This document shows, one piece after another, positions 1 through 7,245 of a stretch of 64,000 nt of DNA. Both the position numbers and the translations under genes were made by a program. Origin of the DNA: JAHBXL01 sp964409775. GTDB taxonomy: Bacteria > Planctomycetota > Phycisphaerae > Phycisphaerales > UBA1924. The notes below the pieces were generated by a model. It saw nothing but the letters and a program-made list of their open reading frames with translations. It ran no database searches and was not told the DNA's origin. Each line of letters begins with the position of its first letter. Position 1 is the stretch's first letter. The stretch is taken from the NCBI GenBank assembly GCA_964409775.1, contig CAYPEI010000004.1, forward strand, positions 124,001-188,000, written 5' to 3'.

Positions 1-1311
1 CAGGCCGGTCTGATGGCTCTGCGCCGGCAGAGAACACGTGTTCCGCCCGTCCCACATCTGCACCAGCACCGCGTTCCCGTCATCGCTCAACCCTGCGGCG
101 TACGTGATCGAGAACCCGCCACTGAAGATCGGATTCTGCTGGTTGTCGATGCTCGTGATGTAAGTCTCAAGGTCGATCGGTCGCCCGCCGTTGATGCTCG
201 GACGCCAGATGAACGGACGGCGGATGCCGCCCAGAGATGGCGGCGGCGGGCCCCACTGAGCGCTGCCGACGATCGTGTTGCCGTCCGCGCTGATGCCCGT
301 GACCCAGAGGTCGGTGAAGGGCAGTGCGAGGCTCTCGGGCGCCTCCGGAGTGCCCAGATTCTGCGGCACATACGCACTCCCGCTCCACACCCACCGAACC
401 AGCCGAACGCCCGTCTCGCCGGGGAAGTTTGCGCCCACGAAGCCGGTCGATGCGCCGGTGGCGAGGACGTTGCCCGAGGCGTTGATCGCCGCGTTGTCCT
501 TCGCGCCAAGGTAATCATCCAGGATCGTCTGCACCCCGTTGCGCCACACGCACGTGCGACGGCGGCTCAGGGCCGAGTTCAGGTCATACCCCGTGATCAC
601 GCTTCCGTCCGCGTTGACTTTGTCCGCACGGGAAGTCGTCGTTCCGCTCTGGACCGGCAACTGCGTGACCTGTCCCGTCACCGCGTCGTACACAAACGGG
701 AAGAAACTCCCGCACACACCGCTCGAGATCGAACCGTTTGTGCGGTACGCCGTCGCGTAATACCCGCTCGCCAGCACATACCGCCCGTTCGCCGAGAGGT
801 CATTCGCCGACGCGATCGTCGCGTCGCAACTCGTCCCGCCGACCATGCGTCCCGTTTCCGGATCCGGGTATCGAGGGAACGAGCCCGTGTTCACCCACCC
901 AGTCGCCGCGGTCCAGCGATGCGGGATCACCCGCATCGTGCAGGGACCCGAGGGTGGAGGATTCGGAGCCCCCGTCGTCGTGTTGTAGCCGGTGAAGCAG
1001 TTCAGCCCGCCCCAGTCGGCGATGTTGTCGGAAGTCATGGCCAGCACGGACAGGTCGGAAGAGCAGTACAGGGACCCGCCGCTTCCGGAGAGGTACGCGC
1101 CGGGGACTCGGGTGAACCCGCCGCCGCGCGACCAGGTGAACGGAACGTGCCGCGCCACGCTCGCGTCATATGCCGTGCCGCTCACAGCATTGCCCGCGGC
1201 TGTCATGTCGCCCACGAGCCCGGTGATGACCAGTTTGGGCTGCGCCGCGGCAACCGATGCGAGCCCTGCGCACACAAGAGCAGCCAGAGTGATTTGGGAG
1301 GGAGTTCTCAT
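1..1311 (-). CDS. secreted HAF-like repeat protein, C-terminus missing
   Basis: The reading frame opens at an ATG at 1311 and stays open to the window edge, so 437 codons are visible and the C-terminus is cut off. It begins with a signal peptide (MRTPSQITLAALVCAGLASVAAA) followed by a mature start QPKLVI. Internal segments such as TGISADGNTIVGSA and AAGLSDDGNAVLVQMW match the 'xGISxDGxxIVG' pattern of HAF-type extracellular repeats, which usually form propeller-like surface proteins. A similar repeat protein with a dockerin-like tail lies at 11455-12741, so a comparable tail may lie beyond the edge. Substrate and role are unknown. The strand is supported by signal peptide and repeats; the long plus-strand frame over the same DNA is a shadow. 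Confidence 0.75.
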   Translation of the reverse strand, partial: MRTPSQITLAALVCAGLASVAAAQPKLVITGLVGDMTAAGNAVSGTAYDASVARHVPFTWSRGGGFTRVPGAYLSGSGGSLYCSSDLSVLAMTSDNIADWGGLNCFTGYNTTTGAPNPPPSGPCTMRVIPHRWTAATGWVNTGSFPRYPDPETGRMVGGTSCDATIASANDLSANGRYVLASGYYATAYRTNGSISSGVCGSFFPFVYDAVTGQVTQLPVQSGTTTSRADKVNADGSVITGYDLNSALSRRRTCVWRNGVQTILDDYLGAKDNAAINASGNVLATGASTGFVGANFPGETGVRLVRWVWSGSAYVPQNLGTPEAPESLALPFTDLWVTGISADGNTIVGSAQWGPPPPSLGGIRRPFIWRPSINGGRPIDLETYITSIDNQQNPIFSGGFSITYAAGLSDDGNAVLVQMWDGRNTCSLPAQSHQTGL

Positions 1312-1569
1312 CACGGAGTTCCTTCTGCAAGAGTGTGCACCAAAGCCGGGAAACCGCCCGGTTTCCCCGCCGCACAGCGCGGCTTCAAGTTAGCGTACGT
1401 TAACTCGCGACCTTGGGTTCGCAGCCTTCCATAGACAGTCTAATCGGCGAATAATGTCCGTCAAGATGTCTCTAGAGATTTTTTGGAGTCAACTTCCTAG
1501 ATTTTTTGGTCGCATGTGCTACACTTTACCGAACACGCATCGAATCCCGTACGGGAAATGGAAGCACCC

Positions 1570-2787
1570 ATGCAGTCCGCCGAGTCCAAACAGTTCATCG
1601 AGCACGGAACCGCCGCGGTCACTGGATTCCGCCGTGCTCTGGCCGACATTCTCGCGGAGGTCGGCTGCCGACCCGACCGCTCCCGCGAACTCTCCCGCAA
1701 GTTCGGCCTCGACAAGACTCTGACCTGGCGGGTCTCCCGATTCGTCACCGAGGAAGATGCCTGGGCGGCCGTTCCCCACATCCCGCGCCGGCCCAGCGTC
1801 CGCATCTTCGTCGACGCCATGGCCAAGCACGGCGCCTCCGACCGAAGCGTCGCCGCCGTACTCGAAGCCCTCGACGAGTTCGAGAAGTTCGTCGAAACGC
1901 ATTCCGGCGATCGTGAGACCCTTGAGGTGATGGCCGGAAACAGTGTGAACGGTGTTTCCGCGAAGCGCCTGGCGACCTTTCAGAAGAGCGCGTTCCAGGC
2001 CAACAGCGCGATCTGGGGCGTCTCCGCCAAGGTGCAGTTCTCGATCTGCATGATGGTCCCATCCGCCGCGAAAGCCGAGATGGTCGACATCGGCGTCATC
2101 GGCGGGTTCGTCGGGCTCCGCCGGCTCCGACCCGATCGCGGCTGGGCCGTCGGAACCATCGATCAGTGGGACCATACCTACTCCACCGTCGACTCGCCGG
2201 TCATGCCGATCGACCGCGACTCGCTCGTCAACGGTGTCCCGGTTCTGCCCCGGTTCTGCTCACAGCCCCTGCCCCCGATGCGGCTGGTCAAGGGCGCGGG
2301 CGAGCAGCAGCGCATCGAACTCGATCGCGGCGAGATCGGCAATGCCGGTGCGTGCGACGTCGTCCTCGGGTGGAAGTGGCCCGCGACCGCGTCCATCTAC
2401 GAATCCACGCCCAACGAGCGCGGCGAACTCGGCATCCACCTCTCGACACCCGTGGAGTCGTCGATCCTCGACGTGTTCGTCCACAAGTCGATGGGCTTTG
2501 CGATGCGCCCCGAGGCCGGCCTGTTCAGCGAACTGCCCGCGGACCCTTCGTACCCAGCCGAGGGCGGCAGGGCCTCTCCACTCGCCGTCTCCACCGACAT
2601 CATCCGCCTCGGGGCCGCGGATGCCGACATCGCCACATCCGATGTACCCGACTACGGCGACATCGTGCGGTTCGGCGCCGAGAAGATGGGAGTCTCGCCG
2701 GAGGAACTCTTCGGCTTCCGCTACCGCCTGCGATACCCGCCGATCCCCACCATCGCGATGATGAAGCACCCCCTGCTCAGGCGATGA
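1570..2787 (+). CDS. uncharacterised protein with N-terminal HTH-like segment (paralogue A)
   Basis: A 405-residue soluble protein that I cannot assign to a known family. Residues 20-60 are helical and include a helix-turn-helix-like stretch GLDKTLTWRVSRFV (about 46-59). A helical segment (about 75-125) follows, then a large alpha/beta region ending YRLRYPPIPTIAMMK. It is clearly paralogous to the convergent gene at 2810-4075: both share GL..xLTWR, an 'ALDxFE...SGDR.TL' block, an FVGLRRL/LVGFRRL block, 'VFVHK' and a closing 'YPPI.T'. ATG 1570 has GGAAG at 1560-1564; ATG 1558 and GTG 1516 are alternative starts. No signal peptide or membrane segment is seen. The HTH suggests DNA binding, perhaps regulation, with the C-terminal half as sensor or enzyme; that is inference. 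Confidence 0.8.
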   Translation: MQSAESKQFIEHGTAAVTGFRRALADILAEVGCRPDRSRELSRKFGLDKTLTWRVSRFVTEEDAWAAVPHIPRRPSVRIFVDAMAKHGASDRSVAAVLEALDEFEKFVETHSGDRETLEVMAGNSVNGVSAKRLATFQKSAFQANSAIWGVSAKVQFSICMMVPSAAKAEMVDIGVIGGFVGLRRLRPDRGWAVGTIDQWDHTYSTVDSPVMPIDRDSLVNGVPVLPRFCSQPLPPMRLVKGAGEQQRIELDRGEIGNAGACDVVLGWKWPATASIYESTPNERGELGIHLSTPVESSILDVFVHKSMGFAMRPEAGLFSELPADPSYPAEGGRASPLAVSTDIIRLGAADADIATSDVPDYGDIVRFGAEKMGVSPEELFGFRYRLRYPPIPTIAMMKHPLLRR

Positions 2788-2809
2788 TCCGCCGCGAACA
2801 CGCGTGAAC

Positions 2810-4075
2810 TCACCGGCGGGGCGGCGGTCTCAGATCAAACCGCCGGCTCAGCGTGGTCGAGATCGGCGGGTACGCCATCTCGAAGCGCGAACCCGTGAAG
2901 TCGTCCAGCGGCATTCCGATCTTCCTCGCCACGTCATCGACCAGCCGTGTATACCACGGGATGTACGGGCACAGCGTGCCCGCGAGGCCCCGCGGCAGGA
3001 GCACCGGCGTCTCCGCGATCGGAAGTGACTGCCGGTCAAAGTCGCTCTCGACATTGCTCTGCGGAAACAGCAGCCGGTCCAGCAACTGCGTCCGGGGCGG
3101 GTCCTCCACTTCAAGGGCCTTGTGCACGAACATGTCGAACATCACCTGCTCGACCGGCGTCTGCAGCAGCACCATGAAGCCCGCGGTGTCCGGCGTCTCC
3201 GAGTACCGGTCGTACATCCGTCGCAGCCGCGTGCCGAAGACGCACGTGGTCATTCCCTCGTTGCCCACCGGCCCCGGCGCCAGTTCGAATCGCTTGTAGT
3301 CGCCGCTGACGACGACCTGGATGTCCGGCTGCGGCGGGCTGCAATAGCCCTTCAGCAGTTGTGCCTGTCCTTCCGTCGTGCCCGCCGGGTCGAGCGCCTC
3401 CTTCACGAACGGCGCAGGCACGCCCGACGCGTGGTGCACGGCCTCGTAACTCAGCGGCCATGCCCGGGCGCTCAGCCGCCGGAAGCCGACCAGCCCGGTA
3501 ATGTGCGCCGCATCCAGTTTGTTCGGATTGTCGGGCGATGGGAACACAAACACTGTGACAAAGCGCGCCTGCGCCTGCCCGCCCCATACCCCGCACGCCC
3601 CCTCGAACAGTTTCCTCCGGCCCTTCTCCGTTTCCCCGGTCGAGCGGCCCGCCGTGGCGTTGGCCATCAGCATCCCGAGCGTCTTCCGATCGCCCGAGCA
3701 TGAACTCATCGCCGACTCAAACGCGTCGAGCGCTTGAATCGCCGCCGTCACGGCCTGCTGGGGCGCGCCGCGCTGGAGGCACGCCTCGAAGAACTTCCCC
3801 ATGCTCTGTGCGCCGGGCACATCGCTCACCACCGAGCGTGGGTCCGACTCCCGGACCATCCGCGTCAGCCGCCAGGTCAGGCCGCGGTTCAGCCCCAGTT
3901 CGCGCGCCGACTCCCTCGCCTTCGTGGGGTCGATCCCGATCAGCGCGAACAGGTCGGCAATCGCCGCCCGGGCGCTGTGGAACGACGAGATGACATCTGC
4001 CAGCGTCGCGCCCCGATCAGAGGGCGTTCCCTGGATCGGGACCTGAATCGGAGATCGGGCGGACACCTTTGGCAT
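2810..4075 (-). CDS. uncharacterised protein with N-terminal HTH-like segment (paralogue B)
   Basis: This 421-residue paralogue of the gene at 1570-2787 is transcribed toward it, with only 22 bases between the two stop codons. It shows the same plan: an HTH-like GLNRGLTWRLTRMV (residues 61-74), a helical block with ALDAFE and SGDRKTL, an ITGLVGFRRL block, a middle region containing FDMFVHKALE, and the C-terminal MAYPPISTTLSRRF. The start at ATG 4075 (MPKVSARSP) gives a length close to its paralogue; the frame is open further upstream, but that stretch shows no similarity. A 7-base inverted repeat (GACGACT/AGTCGTC, 4112-4118 and 4135-4141) lies upstream. The function is unknown. The divergence between copies implies an old duplication or an inverted insertion. 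Confidence 0.8.
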   Translation of the reverse strand: MPKVSARSPIQVPIQGTPSDRGATLADVISSFHSARAAIADLFALIGIDPTKARESARELGLNRGLTWRLTRMVRESDPRSVVSDVPGAQSMGKFFEACLQRGAPQQAVTAAIQALDAFESAMSSCSGDRKTLGMLMANATAGRSTGETEKGRRKLFEGACGVWGGQAQARFVTVFVFPSPDNPNKLDAAHITGLVGFRRLSARAWPLSYEAVHHASGVPAPFVKEALDPAGTTEGQAQLLKGYCSPPQPDIQVVVSGDYKRFELAPGPVGNEGMTTCVFGTRLRRMYDRYSETPDTAGFMVLLQTPVEQVMFDMFVHKALEVEDPPRTQLLDRLLFPQSNVESDFDRQSLPIAETPVLLPRGLAGTLCPYIPWYTRLVDDVARKIGMPLDDFTGSRFEMAYPPISTTLSRRFDLRPPPRR

Positions 4076-4111
4076 GGGTGATTGTCGCAAAGTCCTTTGA
4101 CCGAAACCATC

Positions 4112-4141
4112 GACGACTGACCAGACGTCCAATGAGTCGTC
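4112..4141. promoter_or_regulatory. inverted repeat upstream of paralogue B
   Basis: GACGACT at 4112-4118 and its exact reverse complement AGTCGTC at 4135-4141 flank a 16-base spacer, 37-66 bases upstream of the start at 4075. The protein encoded downstream has an HTH-like segment, so an autoregulatory operator is conceivable. I did not find the same half-sites upstream of the paralogue at 1570. The rest of 4076-4411 holds the terminator at 4257-4279 and nothing else recognisable. Confidence 0.3.
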
Positions 4142-4249
4142 ACGCTTGACGATATCGCTGCAATCTCTCTCGTGGCTCGCTTCCGACGGCTCTCGCCACA
4201 CTCCTTGCCAGAAGCCCTGGATGCACCGCGCCCTTTGATGCCGTTGAAA

Positions 4250-4285
4250 GGAAAAACCCCGGGTCTCGGGCACCCGGGGGTTGTC
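4250..4285 (-). terminator. Rho-independent terminator after the 4412-6133 gene
   Basis: Stem CCCCGGGT (4257-4264) pairs with ACCCGGGG (4272-4279) around a 7-base loop. On the minus strand it is followed by TTTTTCC. It lies about 130 bases beyond the stop codon at 4412. Confidence 0.8.
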
Positions 4286-4411
4286 TCGTCCATGCGTCAG
4301 GATGACCCTTCAAACTCGAGCCGTTCTGCTCTGGACCTGCTCCGATCGTCTGATCGCGTGGCACGGTCTCCGCCGCGAGAGTCGCGGCGGGTTCTCGAGC
4401 GCGATCCTCTA

Positions 4412-6133
4412 TCAGCGACGAGTCCGCCGGCGGAGCATCGCGCAGCCGCCCACGAGCAGGGCGATCGCAGAGCCGGGAGCCGGAATCTGCGTTCGCACGA
4501 TCGCCGTGTTGTCGGTGAACCCGGCCAGGGGCGTGCCGCTCACACGCAGGGTCAGCCAGCCGTTATCCGCCAGCGCGTTCGCGCCGCCGTCATTATTGGC
4601 GCTGGTGTACATGCTCAGCCAACTGCTGTTGAGCGTCATGTTGATCCCGATCGAGGCGAGGCTGTCACCTTCGCGGGCGATCATCATCAGCCCGGCGGTC
4701 GGATCCCACGCGAACAGCGCCAGGTCGTTGGCCGTGGTGATGTCGTTGGTGGGGTCGGTCGGATCGTCCAGCAGGGTCGTCGAGAAGACCATCTGCCCGG
4801 CGTTGTTCTGCAGGAGGTTGCTGAACGACGTCCCCCACAGCGAGCCCGGCAGCACCGGCACGTTCGACCCCTCGCGTGCGATGAGCGTGTCGCTGCCGCC
4901 GATCGCCGTGCGGAGCAGCACGGAGTCGTTGCTCGCCGTCACGCCGCCGACGCCCTGGGTGAGCGACGTTGTCCACGCCATGACGTCGTTGTTGTTCAAA
5001 CGGGCGCGGGACGCCTGGTCGCCCGCAATCGCCAGAGTGGCGCCGGTGACGGCCGTCGTCGAATCGCCGCGCCGGCGCAGCAGGCTCGCCGCTGTGCCGT
5101 CGTACGTGTACAACGCGGCGTTGTTGCTCGCATCGACGCCGGCCCCTTCAAGGCCCGCGCTGTAGATTGCGCGGCCGGCGTTGTTGAAGTTACCCTTGCC
5201 GAAGAAGAACGCCGTCGGCTCCACCGGGAACGGCCCGCCGGGCAGCAGCCCGCGCTGGTACGTCGCGCCGCCGGAGTTCGGGGCCACCTCTCCCTCACGT
5301 GCGAACGTGGTGAATGTCGAGCCGCCGTACGGCAGAATCGACAACACTTCGTTGTTCGCGTCCGTCACTCCTCCGACGCCCGAGGTCAGTTGCGTGCCCG
5401 TCAAGAGCGTGCCGGAGCCATTGATCACGTATCCGCTGAACGGCCCGTTGACCGTGGTGCCCGCGGGCATCCCCGCGTAACTTCCACCCGTCTGATAGGC
5501 GAGTTGGCGACCGGCGCCGCTGCCGACCCACACGCCGCCGCCCGTAGACAGGTCCGCGTAAAAGACCGTCTGCCCGGCGTTGTTCACGGCCTCGAAGCCG
5601 CCTGCCTGGCCGGGATTCGAGATGAGCGGCGTTGCAGCGCCCGGAAGCGTCTCGCCCCGCCGCGCGACCGCCGACATCGAGCCCGCAGGCCCCGTCGCCA
5701 GGTACCCGCTCGAATACGGAGTCGGATTCGCCGCCGTCGTGCAGCCAAACCACAGTTGCCCGTTCGGGCTCATCGGAAGGTTCTGCGACTGGAAACCCGC
5801 AACGGTCGTGCCGTCCGACAGGCCGGGCGCGGCGAAGCCGGTCCGTGCCGCCAGGCTCAGGCTGCCCGGTGCGCCATACCACATCGTCGCGTTGTTCGAC
5901 GTCGTCACGCCGCCCGTGCCCGCCAGCAGCGTGCCGCGGAAGCCGACATTCCCGAACATGTCGATCGACGGGCTCTGGAACATCCCGCTGGTCGCCCACG
6001 CGGTCCCCGCGAGCCCCGGCACCGAGTCCGTGTTCTTGATGACCAGTTGAAGCGCCTGACCGGATGCCCAGGCTGCGCCTGTGACACTGCCGGCCGCGGC
6101 AGCCAACACTGCAAGGTGGTTTCGCGACGTCAT
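4412..6133 (-). CDS. secreted DUF7453-like tandem-repeat protein with PEP-CTERM-like tail
   Basis: This is a 573-residue exported protein. The N-terminus is a signal peptide (MTSRNHLAVLAAAAGSVTGAAWA). The body consists of about six degenerate units of 70-80 residues, each with an 'NNAGxxxFxAxLxxG' core (for example NNAGQTVFYADLSTG and NNAGQMVFSTTLLDD) and an 'ARxGxxxPG' element (AARTGFAAPG, ARRGETLPG, AREGEVAPN, AREGSNVPV, AREGDSLAS). This organisation resembles planctomycete DUF7453 proteins, thought to be propeller-like. The tail IPAPGSAIALLVGGCAMLRR has the proline motif, hydrophobic helix and arginine cluster of a PEP-CTERM-like sorting signal, implying processing at the cell envelope. 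The start is fixed by GGAGGAGAGAGATC directly before ATG 6133. Substrate unknown. Confidence 0.8.
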   Translation of the reverse strand: MTSRNHLAVLAAAAGSVTGAAWASGQALQLVIKNTDSVPGLAGTAWATSGMFQSPSIDMFGNVGFRGTLLAGTGGVTTSNNATMWYGAPGSLSLAARTGFAAPGLSDGTTVAGFQSQNLPMSPNGQLWFGCTTAANPTPYSSGYLATGPAGSMSAVARRGETLPGAATPLISNPGQAGGFEAVNNAGQTVFYADLSTGGGVWVGSGAGRQLAYQTGGSYAGMPAGTTVNGPFSGYVINGSGTLLTGTQLTSGVGGVTDANNEVLSILPYGGSTFTTFAREGEVAPNSGGATYQRGLLPGGPFPVEPTAFFFGKGNFNNAGRAIYSAGLEGAGVDASNNAALYTYDGTAASLLRRRGDSTTAVTGATLAIAGDQASRARLNNNDVMAWTTSLTQGVGGVTASNDSVLLRTAIGGSDTLIAREGSNVPVLPGSLWGTSFSNLLQNNAGQMVFSTTLLDDPTDPTNDITTANDLALFAWDPTAGLMMIAREGDSLASIGINMTLNSSWLSMYTSANNDGGANALADNGWLTLRVSGTPLAGFTDNTAIVRTQIPAPGSAIALLVGGCAMLRRRTRR

Positions 6134-6232
6134 GATCTCTCTCCTCCGTTGAACGTGTTCTCTCTCTCGAACTCAGCCGCAATCGACGGCTCACCCGAAG
6201 CAACGTGGTCAACGGATGACGAGTTCACTCTC

Positions 6233-6275
6233 AAGATAAACCAAAATGCCGTCACGTCAAGTGTCAAATGTGACA
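6233..6275 (-). promoter_or_regulatory. sigma70-like promoter and overlapping palindrome for the 4412-6133 gene
   Basis: On the minus strand TTGACG (6260-6255) and TATCTT (6238-6233) are separated by 16 bases, about 100 bases upstream of the start at 6133. Just upstream of the -35 box, 6262-6275 forms the palindrome TGTCA-AATG-TGACA, which could be an operator. The surrounding 6220-6300 is notably AT-richer than its flanks. The remainder of the 6134-6568 gap holds nothing recognisable. Confidence 0.55.
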
Positions 6276-6568
6276 TTCTTGGTGTCGTCATTTCTGTTCG
6301 AATTCTGGGCGGTACAGACTGCCAGATCCGCAGGACCGCACCGGAACGACCGGAAGTCCAATGACTCCAGATAGTTAGCGATGTCTTGAGGGTGCCTCGG
6401 GTCGGGCGATGTCCGAGTGAGACACCGTCGATGACGGTACCACCGCCGCCCCGTGCGAGGCGGTGCGTCGGACTCACAGACGAAAGCATGGAGTGTGGAC
6501 CGGACGGCGGTCGGTTGCTGCCGCGGCCGACGTTTCCGATCCGGGACTGAAGCCTCGTCCGGCCTCTC

Positions 6569-7231
6569 CTACGGACACCCCGCAAACCACAGGCTCAGGA
6601 ACGCGAAGATGTCCGGCACCCCGATCCCCGGCACGCCGTCGATGTCCGTACGCGGATCCATCGCGAACCACGCCGAGAGAAACGCGAAGATGTCGGGCAC
6701 TTCGCGAAAGCCGTTGCAGTCAAAGTCCGCAGCGCATCCGCCGCAGCCCGTCGCCACATAGTGCTCCGCATCATCGAGATTGATCCACCCGGCGTTCTCG
6801 CTCCAGGCAAAGCCCCGGAAACGCTTCGCGACGGGGTCCAGCAGTGCCGGGCGCGGCGGCACCGCGTGCGAGCCCCCCGAGAAGTTGATCCACCCGATGT
6901 TCTCCGCCCACGCAAAGCCCGAGAGCGTGCCCCACCCCGGAACGATGTTCACGCCGTAGTCGGCGTCCGACGTGTTGGCGAACGCCTGCCCGTCGGCCGG
7001 CGCGCCGGATGAACTCAGCGACACCCAGCCCACGTTCTCGCACCAGATGTGCCCGGTGAGGTAGGTCGACCCGACCGTCACCGCCTGCCCGGGCGCGCCG
7101 GACCAGTTCATCCACCCGCAGTTCTCCGACCAGGAGAACTTGTGCGCGGGGTCGATGCTCTGCTGCGCTGCGCACAGCGCTGCGGGCGACGCCGCGGCTA
7201 GGACAGCAAGAGTCAGAACTCGCGGACGCAT
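6569..7231 (-). CDS. secreted GW-repeat protein with dockerin-like tail
   Basis: The product has 220 residues: a signal peptide (MRPRVLTLAVLAAASPAALCAA), then four copies of a 'xxWxENxGWxN' motif (FSWSENCGWMNWSG, HIWCENVGWVSLSS, FAWAENIGWINFSG, FAWSENAGWINLDD) spaced about 30-45 residues apart, then a C-terminal pair of EF-hand-like loops (ADFDCNGFREVPDIFAFL and DIDGVPGIGVPDIFAFL) that ends ...LWFAGCP at the stop codon. Such tails are annotated in Phycisphaerae as GC-type dockerin modules and probably attach or sort exported proteins. The GW repeats resemble envelope-binding or lectin-like aromatic repeats, but the ligand is unknown. It lies 14 bases after the stop of the beta-helix gene on the same strand, so the two are probably co-transcribed. 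Confidence 0.8.
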   Translation of the reverse strand: MRPRVLTLAVLAAASPAALCAAQQSIDPAHKFSWSENCGWMNWSGAPGQAVTVGSTYLTGHIWCENVGWVSLSSSGAPADGQAFANTSDADYGVNIVPGWGTLSGFAWAENIGWINFSGGSHAVPPRPALLDPVAKRFRGFAWSENAGWINLDDAEHYVATGCGGCAADFDCNGFREVPDIFAFLSAWFAMDPRTDIDGVPGIGVPDIFAFLSLWFAGCP

Positions 7232-7245
7232 GGTGATCCTCCGGA

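Noticed and set aside
4172..6364. 730-codon plus-strand frame opposite the DUF7453-like gene
   Set aside because: It is arginine/alanine-rich with no domain or signal, while the minus strand has a signal peptide, repeats, a sorting tail and a terminator.
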